Assembly (NCBI GenBank): GCA_020636355.1
Contig: JACJYB010000015.1
Span: forward strand, 1 to 64,000
DNA from: Lewinellaceae bacterium
GTDB taxonomy: Bacteria > Bacteroidota > Bacteroidia > Chitinophagales > Saprospiraceae
Direction of reading: 5' to 3'
Length of the DNA: 64,000 nucleotides
Each line of letters starts with the position of its first letter. Position 1 is the first letter of the stretch. The notes beneath the pieces are model-generated. The model did not search any database. It was given only the letters and a program-made list of their open reading frames with translations, and was not told where the DNA came from. This document shows positions 35,465 through 43,257 of the stretch, in pieces. Both the position numbers and the translations under genes were made by a program.

Positions 35465-36532
35465 GTGACGGAGCAAGTCAGAGACAACGATCTTCCTTCC
35501 AAAAAGAAAATACCTTTCCCGGTTTCCAGCGGGCTACGGCGTTACCTGGAAAAATATGAACGATGCATCAAGCTGGATATCCAATATGAGGATTTGATGC
35601 GCTATACCGAGTCCATTCCACTATACAATATGGACAATCAGGATACGCTCTGGCGCACGGTATTTTATAGCGAACAGGATTATAGGGAAATTTCAAGGGA
35701 CCTGAAGACCATCTATGCCCATCTGAAGACTTCCGGTAACGTCAAGGTGATGGATCACCTGTCCATATCCCGCATCGACTTTTGCACGTTTGGAAACACC
35801 CACCCGTTTCGTGTACGCATTATCAACCGACTGAATGACAACTACGATCACTTCTACATCAAGGTTGCCGATGCGTCACGAATTTATGGCCTGGAGCTGG
35901 AAAATCTGATCTCACCCAATCAACTGGATTATTTTCTCAACAAAGAAACGCTGATCGAAGAGCACATCGCCGGCATTCCCGGTGATGACTTTATGAAAAA
36001 ATACCTCAACGACAATGTCTTTAACCAGATCCGCATGGCGAAAGAATTTGTCAAATTCAACGAACGCTGTTTTGTCCGGCTGCTCGGCGATATGCGCTCC
36101 TATAATTTTGTCGTCGATATTACGCCGGACATTGAAGGTTCACAATTTCGGATCCGCGCCATCGATTTTGACCAGCAGTCCTATGAAGGACGCAAGAATT
36201 TCTATTTGCCCCAGTATTTCAAGGATAATAACCCACTGATTTTTCTGGGGATCGAGCATATGAAGCCGGAAGCCGTCACACAGTACCAGATGGAAGAGCA
36301 CAGCCTGATCGCCGGCCGCATTGCAAATTCCCGGCAACGGCTGCATGAGCTATTCAAGATCATGGCCCAGGATAAACTTTCATTTCCGGATAAGATCGAG
36401 CAACTTAAAAAAGAGCTTAATCACTACCACAAGACCGATGCCTTTTCTGCCTGTACCAGCATGGGCGAAATTGTACGTACCAATTTTGAGTTTATCCTGG
36501 AAAAGGACCTGAAAAAGGAAGTGCGGTTATAG
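35465..36532 (+). CDS. Conserved Bacteroidota protein with apparent kinase-like fold
   Basis: The 355-residue soluble protein starts with GTG, directly after an in-frame stop. No family name is known to me, but the order of motifs matches protein/small-molecule kinases: Lys133 in HFYIKVADAS (beta-3 lysine), Glu144 or Glu146 in GLELENL (helix C), a hinge-like ETLIEEHIAGIPGDDF (161-176), Asp209-x4-Asn214 in LLGDMRSYNFV (catalytic loop, as HxDxxxxN of aminoglycoside kinases) and Asp234 in AIDFDQ (metal-binding aspartate). A ~60-residue helical tail follows. It is alone on the plus strand among minus-strand genes. The substrate is unknown, and the assignment rests only on motif order. Confidence 0.7.
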   Translation: MTEQVRDNDLPSKKKIPFPVSSGLRRYLEKYERCIKLDIQYEDLMRYTESIPLYNMDNQDTLWRTVFYSEQDYREISRDLKTIYAHLKTSGNVKVMDHLSISRIDFCTFGNTHPFRVRIINRLNDNYDHFYIKVADASRIYGLELENLISPNQLDYFLNKETLIEEHIAGIPGDDFMKKYLNDNVFNQIRMAKEFVKFNERCFVRLLGDMRSYNFVVDITPDIEGSQFRIRAIDFDQQSYEGRKNFYLPQYFKDNNPLIFLGIEHMKPEAVTQYQMEEHSLIAGRIANSRQRLHELFKIMAQDKLSFPDKIEQLKKELNHYHKTDAFSACTSMGEIVRTNFEFILEKDLKKEVRL

Positions 36533-36559
36533 GATTTATTCCATTTTATTCAAAAAAAT

Positions 36560-37858
36560 CTATTCCAGCGAATTAAAGTCGATCCGTGGAGGCACTCCGT
36601 TTCCAGTTCTGGTAAACCGGCTATCAATCGTTGTATGCAGATCTCTAAATCCGCAATTCTCCAGATAAAACAAATTGTTTTCACTTCCTCCTGCAAAATC
36701 AAGCCGGTTGTTTTTCCGGGCTGTGTTATCCGCTGTAAAAATAGTTTCCGTGATTTCGTGCCAGCCGGAAGCATTATAATACCACTGATTGCCATACCAG
36801 CCACGCCTGGCCACGATGCCCTGTTCAGGAATAAAATTCTCTAAAAAGGAATGCAACCGTTTCAGATAAGTCCTGGTCTTGGGTCGAGCAAACCGGGCTA
36901 TCAGGCTCCAATGAGCTTGTTCAGGATCGTAAAAGTAGGCGGTATAAATCGTCGTGCTATCCACCGGATACGCCCGGATCAGAAATCCGTAGGTTACATC
37001 CGATTTCCAGGGAAAGACCTTGTAGCTTTGGCCGCCTGAGCCTTCATTTCCAAACGCACCTGTCGTCACACCCTCTCCTTTCTTCAAAAGCTTTATCCGG
37101 TAGGCTTCGGGAATATCTTCCGGATTATCGGTCGAATAAGGACTCCAGACGGAAAAAAGGATACGGCGCTCCTCGGTCGAATTAACCTGGATCCCAAAAT
37201 ATCCTTCGGCAAAGCCATTGGCCATAAAATAAGAGCCGATCACATCTTGTCCGGCAGGGATCATCAGTTCGCTGTAAAACCATTCTACTTGCTCCTCCCC
37301 GGAAGGAACCGGAAAATTCAAATGTACGGAGGGCCCCCTCCTTCCCCAATAAAATTCATCCCGCACGAACACGAGATCATGCGAATCCATACCGCTAATT
37401 AAAAGATCAGATACTTCGGCAAAATAATCACCCTCCTTCTCTGCTCCTTCCAGGTCTATGAAATGATATCCTGCCCCGGAAAGATGGACAGTACCGGCAG
37501 GAAGTGAAGTCCAATCAGTGGTTTGCACTGTGATGGTATTGACTTTATTTTCAAAAATGACCCGGATACCGGATTGGCCTTTTTGTTGTCTGACCTTCAG
37601 TCCCAGTTCTATATCACCGGATTTATCCGAATAAAAAAAGATCCTGATTTTATCGTCATTGTCGTCCCATTTTTGAATACCGGCATCCGTCAATTTTGTT
37701 GTCCCGGTTGTTTGATCCTGATCAACGATCCAGGCATTTCCAGCGAGGGGTATCTGCACAGCAAATTCCGGATCTGAAATGGAAGACTGAACATCTTTTG
37801 AACAGGTGTTTAGGAAAATGACCATAAGTACCCACAATAAATTCGACCAAACTATCAT
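36560..37858 (-). CDS. Lipoprotein with DUF5077 and DUF3472 domains
   Basis: The 432-residue protein starts at ATG 37858 with a lipoprotein signal MIVWSNLLWVLMVIFLNTC (lipobox LNTC). Residues about 25-150 (VQIPLAGNAWIVDQDQTTGTTKLTDAGIQKWDDNDDKIRIFFY, then GYHFIDLEGAEKEGDYFAEVSDLLISG) fit DUF5077. The rest (PSVHLNFPVPSGEEQVEWFYSELMIPAGQDVIGSYFMANGFAEGYFGIQVNSTEERRILFSVWSP, later WSLIARFARPKTRTYLKRLHSFLENFIPEQGIVARRGWYGNQW) fits DUF3472. Both are beta-rich, carbohydrate-associated surface domains of unknown specificity. It is followed by the convergent kinase-like gene, with 27 bases between the stops. Confidence 0.85.
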   Translation of the reverse strand: MIVWSNLLWVLMVIFLNTCSKDVQSSISDPEFAVQIPLAGNAWIVDQDQTTGTTKLTDAGIQKWDDNDDKIRIFFYSDKSGDIELGLKVRQQKGQSGIRVIFENKVNTITVQTTDWTSLPAGTVHLSGAGYHFIDLEGAEKEGDYFAEVSDLLISGMDSHDLVFVRDEFYWGRRGPSVHLNFPVPSGEEQVEWFYSELMIPAGQDVIGSYFMANGFAEGYFGIQVNSTEERRILFSVWSPYSTDNPEDIPEAYRIKLLKKGEGVTTGAFGNEGSGGQSYKVFPWKSDVTYGFLIRAYPVDSTTIYTAYFYDPEQAHWSLIARFARPKTRTYLKRLHSFLENFIPEQGIVARRGWYGNQWYYNASGWHEITETIFTADNTARKNNRLDFAGGSENNLFYLENCGFRDLHTTIDSRFTRTGNGVPPRIDFNSLE

Positions 37859-37891
37859 CCTGTACAATTTATTAATCCGGAAATAACGGGT

Positions 37892-38437
37892 TTATTTACG
37901 ATGAATTTCTTCCAGTAATTCGGTTTGATATTTTTGAATATCCAACAGCGTCTTAAACTGCTCTTCCATGAGCAAATTGAGCTTTTGATGCAGGTTACGC
38001 ACTTCGATCTCAGCCTTTAAATTAACCAGATAATCGTTCTCGGCCCGCTGCCGGTCTTTTTCTTCTTTGCGATTTTGAGACATCATGATCACCGGCGCCT
38101 GGATCGCCGCAATGCAGGACAATACCAGGTTTAGAAGAATGAATGGATAGGGATCGAAAGCTTTGGCCATCAGCAGGATATTCAGTGTGATCCATGCGAT
38201 TAGCACCACTAAAAAAGTGATGATAAACGTCCAGCTTCCTCCGAAAGTGGCCACTTTATCAGCCACCCGCTGGCCTCTGGAAAAAGTTTCTTCAGCCGGA
38301 TTTAATAAATTTTGCGAAATCAATTCTTGCTCCTGCAAAGCTTCGGCCACCAACTGATGTAATTTCTGCAGGTGTTTATCCTCGGTAGCCAGGATCTGCT
38401 CCAGGTATTGACGTTGGAAACGGTTATGCAAACTCAT
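37892..38437 (-). CDS. DUF1003 membrane protein
   Basis: The 181-residue protein has a helical N-terminus, then SRGQRVADKVATFGGSWTFIITFLVVLIAWITLNIL, then AFDPYPFILLNLVLSCIAAIQAPVIMMSQNRKEEKDRQRAENDYLVNLKAEIEVRNLHQKL. This is the DUF1003 signature of two membrane helices followed by a charged coiled coil. The role is unknown; members are often near transport or stress genes. It is 33 bases upstream of the DUF3472 lipoprotein and 36 downstream of the MscS gene, so these may be read together. Confidence 0.93.
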   Translation of the reverse strand: MSLHNRFQRQYLEQILATEDKHLQKLHQLVAEALQEQELISQNLLNPAEETFSRGQRVADKVATFGGSWTFIITFLVVLIAWITLNILLMAKAFDPYPFILLNLVLSCIAAIQAPVIMMSQNRKEEKDRQRAENDYLVNLKAEIEVRNLHQKLNLLMEEQFKTLLDIQKYQTELLEEIHRK

Positions 38438-38473
38438 ATGCCAATCTTTAAGATGAACTAACAGGTATTGAAG

Positions 38474-39355
38474 TTACGGTTGTGCAGATTTATCACTGCT
38501 TTTTGTTTGCGGAACGTTAGCCAGCCACACCGTTCGCTGTGGAAAGGGAATTTCAATGTTGGAGGCATCAAAGCGTTCTTTAATCCGCTTAAGCAGATCG
38601 CCCTGCATCCTGAATGCGGTAGGCGCATCAACCGCCCAAACCCAAAAACGCAACACCACGGCACTGTCATCCAGGCTGACCACCTGGGAAGCGACCACCG
38701 AAAGGTCCCCATTCAATGATTGACCGGTGTCCGGATGCATGGCGTCCGGGTGCGCGGCAACTTCTTCACGGATGATGGTCAGGGCCTGGTCTATATTCGA
38801 CCCGTAACCAATGCCTACATCTACCTTCTGACAAACTTTTGAATCGCCAATGTGCGTATTTACAATGATCTCATTACCCATGACCGAATTGGGTATGATG
38901 ATGCGATTGTTATTCAGGTCCCGGATCACTGTGTGGCGCAAGGTCATATCTTCTACATTTCCTGTGAGCGTATCCCGGATCGTGATGCGGTCATTGATGC
39001 GAAATGGTTTAAAAATGACCATAAACAATCCACTGGTGATGTTGCTGAGCACTTGCTGGGAGGCTAGTCCTGCAATGATTGCCACAATGCCCGCTCCGGT
39101 TAATAGGGTGTGTGCTACCGTCTTGAATGAAGGGAGCATCAGGAAGGCCCATCCGATACCAACGAGGTAGATGATTCCGATAATAAAATGTTTGAGGAAG
39201 AGGTAGTTGGTCAGATCGGTACCAGTCTTATGCATGGATCGCCGGACCATTCTGGTCAAAAACCGACCGACGAGCGTGGCCACGATAAATGTCAATACAA
39301 GTACGGATAGAAAATAAATAAGGGTTTCCAGGTCGCCAAAAACTTTGGTTTTCAT
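38474..39355 (-). CDS. Small-conductance mechanosensitive channel (MscS family)
   Basis: The 293-residue protein (start ATG 39355, MKTKVFGDLETLIYF) has three membrane helices ending in the pore-lining TM3 GAGIVAIIAGLASQQVLSNITSGLFMVIFKPFRINDRI, followed by the beta domain RDTLTGNVEDMTLRHTVIRDLNNNRIIIPNSVMGNEIIVN and an alpha/beta C-terminal domain. These are the core MscS motifs. It should release osmolytes on hypo-osmotic shock in the inner membrane. A longer frame to 39418 adds unrelated residues. It sits between a DUF998 gene and the DUF1003 gene, all on one strand. Confidence 0.95.
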   Translation of the reverse strand: MKTKVFGDLETLIYFLSVLVLTFIVATLVGRFLTRMVRRSMHKTGTDLTNYLFLKHFIIGIIYLVGIGWAFLMLPSFKTVAHTLLTGAGIVAIIAGLASQQVLSNITSGLFMVIFKPFRINDRITIRDTLTGNVEDMTLRHTVIRDLNNNRIIIPNSVMGNEIIVNTHIGDSKVCQKVDVGIGYGSNIDQALTIIREEVAAHPDAMHPDTGQSLNGDLSVVASQVVSLDDSAVVLRFWVWAVDAPTAFRMQGDLLKRIKERFDASNIEIPFPQRTVWLANVPQTKSSDKSAQP

Positions 39356-39446
39356 AAGATAATCTTTTGCTGTGCATCCAAAAAGCTGCGCAAGTTTGGT
39401 GATAAGGATGTGGGACAAAGATAAGCAGCAACCTGGGAAAGGAAAA

Positions 39447-40079
39447 CTACCTGTGAATCATCAACTGGCTGACAACCAATAACATGATGTGGTAATTTGC
39501 TACGTAAACACGTTGCCAGACTCCTTTATGGGACAGGATAAAGTTATCCGTAGCCCCCCATTTGGCCAGAAGGAAAAGCAACACCATGGTCAGTCCTATG
39601 CCCGTTACCAGAATCAGATATCGCCGCAGGCCGGAGCGTTCCGGGTATCCACGAAGCAGCATTACCGGCACCAGGATAAGGGCCGAATCGCCTATTCCGC
39701 TGAATATTTCATGCCAGCGTGCAGCGACTGTGAAAGGAGTTTCCGGAGGATTAAGCGGAAAAAGTCCTGATCCGATTCCTTCTCCCAGTCCATAGATGGC
39801 AATGAGCAGGCTAACAACTGCCGGTAAATATCCGGGCCGGAATGCTTCCCAATAGCCCCGGGCAAATAGCAATAGCAAAAAGGTAAATGCAAAACCCCAA
39901 TAACGCACGGCAAGCGCCACCGGACTACCTGCCTGACCTAAGTAGCTAATGGACTCCTGTTGCCAGCTGTAACCTGGAAAATGCTTTCCAAAATAATAAT
40001 CGGTTAACCATTCCCCGAAAACCAGTAACCAGCAGGCCAACACGCCAATTCGAATAACCCAAACATTATGTGATACCAT
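39447..40079 (-). CDS. DUF998 family membrane protein
   Basis: The protein (210 residues from ATG 40079) has six predicted helices and DUF998 features: HFPGYSWQQESISYLGQAGSPVALAVRYWGFAFTFLLLLFARG, then GLGEGIGSGLFPLNPPETPFTVAARWHEIFSGIGDSALILVPVMLL. The frame can extend to a TTG at 40100, but the ATG is preferred. The family is of unknown function. It follows the first PadR-regulated permease by about 75 bases in the same direction. Confidence 0.85.
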   Translation of the reverse strand: MVSHNVWVIRIGVLACWLLVFGEWLTDYYFGKHFPGYSWQQESISYLGQAGSPVALAVRYWGFAFTFLLLLFARGYWEAFRPGYLPAVVSLLIAIYGLGEGIGSGLFPLNPPETPFTVAARWHEIFSGIGDSALILVPVMLLRGYPERSGLRRYLILVTGIGLTMVLLFLLAKWGATDNFILSHKGVWQRVYVANYHIMLLVVSQLMIHR

Positions 40080-40153
40080 GACCCAGGAAAGGAGCAGCAA
40101 AAGTTGTCCCTGTCACATCGGATCCAGAAAATTGAATCCTTACCGGCCGGATT

Positions 40154-42778
40154 TCAGCTATCCTGTAAAGATTGAACCGGCTGTTGCCAGGCAGCCCGAA
40201 TGATTTGGAAGCTTACCGTGAATAAAGTAATTCCCACAACGGCCAATGCAGCCAAAACAAAGATCCACCACGCCAACCGGATGCGGTAGGCAAAATGCGC
40301 CAGCCAGGAGTCCATATAATAATAAGCAAGGGGGATGGCCAGTACACAAGCAATGAGGACCAGCCACAAAAACTCAGAGGACAGTAAAAGCCAAAGGTTC
40401 TTCTGACTAGCGCCCAGGATCTTTCGCATCCCGATCTCCTTTCGCCGTTGCTCCAGGACCAGGGTCGTGATTCCCAACAGTCCAATTGAGGAAATGAACA
40501 AGCTGATCAGGGCGAAGTAAAAGGCAATTTTGGCCAGTTTCTCTTCGTCATTGAATTTTTTGGCGTATTCCTGATCAAAAAATTGATACTCGTACAAATT
40601 ATCCGGATCGTACGAGGTAATCACTTTTTCGATGGCCGTTAATGCCGTCTGCGCACTGGACTCCGGGTTGATTCGCACATTCAGATAATGGATGAACCTG
40701 CCATAGTGCAAAACATAGAGCATGGGATGCACTTCCTCAAAAGGTGAGGTTGTTATCATGTCTTTCACCACGCCAATTACATGAAATTGTCTGGCGTCTT
40801 CGCCCGTACCCCACTGGACTCTGGCACCAATCGGCTGTTTCAGATCCATGTATTTCACCGCTGTCTCATTCAGGATGAACGCGAGTGAATCCGTCCCGTA
40901 TTCTTCGGAGAAATCCCTGCCCTCGACGATTTGCCAATCAACCAATGCTCCGAAGCCATAGGTGGCACGCAGGGTGTGAAATTCTTCACTGAATGCCGGA
41001 TCTTTCCCATCCCAGGTAAACCCGCTGTTGGTCGTGTAGGTCGAAGTCATCTTGACATCTGAAGCTGCCACCGCCTGAACATCTCCGGTTTGCATCAAAT
41101 CTCTTTTAACTGCCTCAAAATGCCGCATGATCTCCGGAGACTTGATCGGAATGGTAATGATGTTGTCCTGGGTATAGCCGATAGGCCGGTCTTTGGCGTA
41201 ATTGATTTGACGGAATATCACGACCGTTCCGATGATCATTGCGATAGAAACACCAAATTGGAGCGTAACCAAAATTCGACGCAAACTGAAAACCGCCTTG
41301 GGTCTTTTTAGGGAATGAAGCACCCTGATGGGACGGAATGAGGAGAGATAGAAAGCAGGATATCCTCCCGCAAGGAGCGTGGTAATTGCCATGAACCCCA
41401 CCGAAATGATCCAGAACAGGGGCGAACTCCAGGGAATCTCTACCTGTTTTTCCGTCACCTGGTTAAAAAGAGGTAAGAACAGACGGGTCAACAACATCGC
41501 GAGTATAAAAGAAAGCAATACGGTCAACGCCGATTCACTAAAAAACTGCCCGATTAGCTGGTCTCGTCTCGAACCGATGGTTTTTCGAATACCTACCTCC
41601 CGGGACCGGGTCTCCGCCTGGGCAGTACTTAAATTCATGAAATTAATACAGGCCAGCAGCAGTATGAATAAGCCGATTAATGCGAAGGTACGCAGGTATT
41701 GGATGCGGCCTCCGGTATTGATGCCTTCTTTGAATTGTCCATACAATCTCCATTTGGACATGGGATGTAAAAAAATCTTTGGCTGGGTCCGGGTAGCGTA
41801 TTCTTCATTAATACTGTTTTTCTTCACATCCCGAATGGCAGCCGATGCCTGATCGAGTGTGACGGCCGGATTGAGCAGAACCAGCACCTGGAACCAACTA
41901 TTGCCCCATTCCAGCCTTTCCCGGTAATGTTCAGTCGTACTCAACAATTCAAACGGGGCGATAAATGTCCAATCGGCAAACGAACAGTTTTTCGGAAAGT
42001 CACGGTAGACTCCCGCTACCCTGACCTGCATGCGGTTATCGATGGTTAATGATTGCCCCTGAGGCTCTTCCCCTCCAAAGATGGCTCGGGCAGTGCTCGC
42101 CGAGATCAGGACAGAAGATGGATCTTCAAGGGCTGATGCCGATCCGGACATAAGCTCAAGGGCCAATAATTTGACCACGCCGGGTTCTGCAAAATTTCCG
42201 GTGCGGATCAATTTCTTTTCTTCCCAGGCTATCTGGTGTGGCTGAGAATAATTGGTCGTAACCACCTCTTCAAAAAAGCGGCCGTATTGATCACGCAAAG
42301 CCGGAGCCAATTGCATCGCCTGGCTATTCCAGGTCCGGATATGATCGCCAAATTGCTGGTTTTGCATGGTCATGGCAATCCGGTCATAATTTGCAAAATA
42401 ACGATCATAGGTAAGCTCATCATAGACCCACAATGCAATTAACAAGGTAGCCATCATGCCTAATGCCAGGCCACCCAAATTGATCCAGGTGAGGCTTCCA
42501 TTCCGGCGCAGATGACGCAAACTAATTTTGAGGTTTTGTTTGAACATGCCCATAAAAAAGGATAATGCAAATGAACGAATGGCGAAGGGTCGCAGATAAT
42601 TCAGCACCTGGTACCAATAATCCAGTTTCGCCCGAAACAAGGTGGTGATCAGTAGCTTTTGTCGGAATTGCTCCAACAGATCACCGGATACTTCTTCCTC
42701 CAGGTCGTTACGAAGAAACCAATGCAAAAACCTCATGGCCAGAAGAGGAGGCCTATGGTCTTCGGATGGCTTACTCAT
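40154..42778 (-). CDS. FtsX/MacB-type ABC transporter permease with N-terminal prefix domain
   Basis: The 874-residue protein starts at ATG 42778, inside the end of the PadR gene (8-base overlap). Residues 1-85 are a cytosolic permease prefix domain (MRFLHWFLRNDLEEEVSGDLLEQF). Then come two copies of the MacB core, each a membrane helix, a large periplasmic domain and an FtsX domain with three helices (QAETRSREVGIRKTIGSRRDQLIGQFFSES, and TLVLEQRRKEIGMRKILGASQKNLWLLLSSEF). The coupling motif EIGMRKILGAS would contact an ATPase, but no ABC ATPase or membrane-fusion gene is nearby. Export of lipoprotein, peptide or drug is possible. A frameshift-free frame supports an active gene. Confidence 0.93.
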   Translation of the reverse strand: MSKPSEDHRPPLLAMRFLHWFLRNDLEEEVSGDLLEQFRQKLLITTLFRAKLDYWYQVLNYLRPFAIRSFALSFFMGMFKQNLKISLRHLRRNGSLTWINLGGLALGMMATLLIALWVYDELTYDRYFANYDRIAMTMQNQQFGDHIRTWNSQAMQLAPALRDQYGRFFEEVVTTNYSQPHQIAWEEKKLIRTGNFAEPGVVKLLALELMSGSASALEDPSSVLISASTARAIFGGEEPQGQSLTIDNRMQVRVAGVYRDFPKNCSFADWTFIAPFELLSTTEHYRERLEWGNSWFQVLVLLNPAVTLDQASAAIRDVKKNSINEEYATRTQPKIFLHPMSKWRLYGQFKEGINTGGRIQYLRTFALIGLFILLLACINFMNLSTAQAETRSREVGIRKTIGSRRDQLIGQFFSESALTVLLSFILAMLLTRLFLPLFNQVTEKQVEIPWSSPLFWIISVGFMAITTLLAGGYPAFYLSSFRPIRVLHSLKRPKAVFSLRRILVTLQFGVSIAMIIGTVVIFRQINYAKDRPIGYTQDNIITIPIKSPEIMRHFEAVKRDLMQTGDVQAVAASDVKMTSTYTTNSGFTWDGKDPAFSEEFHTLRATYGFGALVDWQIVEGRDFSEEYGTDSLAFILNETAVKYMDLKQPIGARVQWGTGEDARQFHVIGVVKDMITTSPFEEVHPMLYVLHYGRFIHYLNVRINPESSAQTALTAIEKVITSYDPDNLYEYQFFDQEYAKKFNDEEKLAKIAFYFALISLFISSIGLLGITTLVLEQRRKEIGMRKILGASQKNLWLLLSSEFLWLVLIACVLAIPLAYYYMDSWLAHFAYRIRLAWWIFVLAALAVVGITLFTVSFQIIRAAWQQPVQSLQDS

Positions 42779-43112
42779 AAGAAAAGGATAAATCCTGGAA
42801 TCCCGGAAACTGATTCCAGAGCGATTGACGTAATTGCCGGGATTCATCAAGCACGCGTTGACCCAGGGCGGTGATCCGGTAAATCCGCTTCCTGCGTCCC
42901 CCGCGTACTGGCGTTGGATCGCTTTGGAGGGATTTCAAATATCCTTTTTGTTCAAGCCGGCTGAGCGTGGCATGGATGGCTCCGATCGAACTTATTTTGC
43001 CCGTTTGGGTGGCATATTCATCGCCGATCCGAAAGGCGTACGCTTCCTCAGCCAGTATTCCAACTAAAAGCAGGATGATTTCTTCAAATTCTCCCAGTCG
43101 CTGATCACTCAT
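42771..43112 (-). CDS. PadR family transcriptional repressor (module 1)
   Basis: The 113-residue regulator starts at ATG 43112: MSDQRLGEFEEIILLLVGIL, then ISSIGAIHATLSRLEQKGYLKSLQSDPTPVRGGRRKRIYRITALGQRVLDESRQLRQSLW. This winged helix with the Arg-rich wing GGRRKRIYRIT is the PadR signature. A longer frame to 43157 would run across the promoter and is rejected. The gene is translationally coupled to the permease at 40154-42778. Upstream are two TTGT-N3-ACAA sites that fit its own operator. Confidence 0.93.
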   Translation of the reverse strand: MSDQRLGEFEEIILLLVGILAEEAYAFRIGDEYATQTGKISSIGAIHATLSRLEQKGYLKSLQSDPTPVRGGRRKRIYRITALGQRVLDESRQLRQSLWNQFPGFQDLSFSYE

Positions 43113-43123
43113 ATATTCTATAA

Positions 43124-43177
43124 TTGTAGAACAAATTAAAATACTTTTATGCAGCAAGTCAAGTATTTGTTCTACAA
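43124..43177 (-). promoter_or_regulatory. PadR module 1 promoter with two operator sites
   Basis: TTGTAGAACAA (43124-43134) and TTGTTCTACAA (43167-43177) are each TTGT-N3-ACAA palindromes. They also form a 13-base inverted pair with each other (TTGTAGAACAAAT against ATTTGTTCTACAA). On the minus strand TTG (43160-43162) and TTAATTTG (43132-43139) are 20 bases apart, close to the Bacteroidota TTG-N19..20-TAnnTTTG promoter. One operator covers the -7 box; the other lies just upstream of the -33 box. Autorepression by the adjacent PadR is the natural reading. Confidence 0.65.
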
Positions 43178-43257
43178 ATTAGTAATAAATGACTGAATCA
43201 GGGGCCCAGCCACCATTGTCTTCCGCTGGGAAAGGTGGAGAAAATGGAAGCCCGCTA

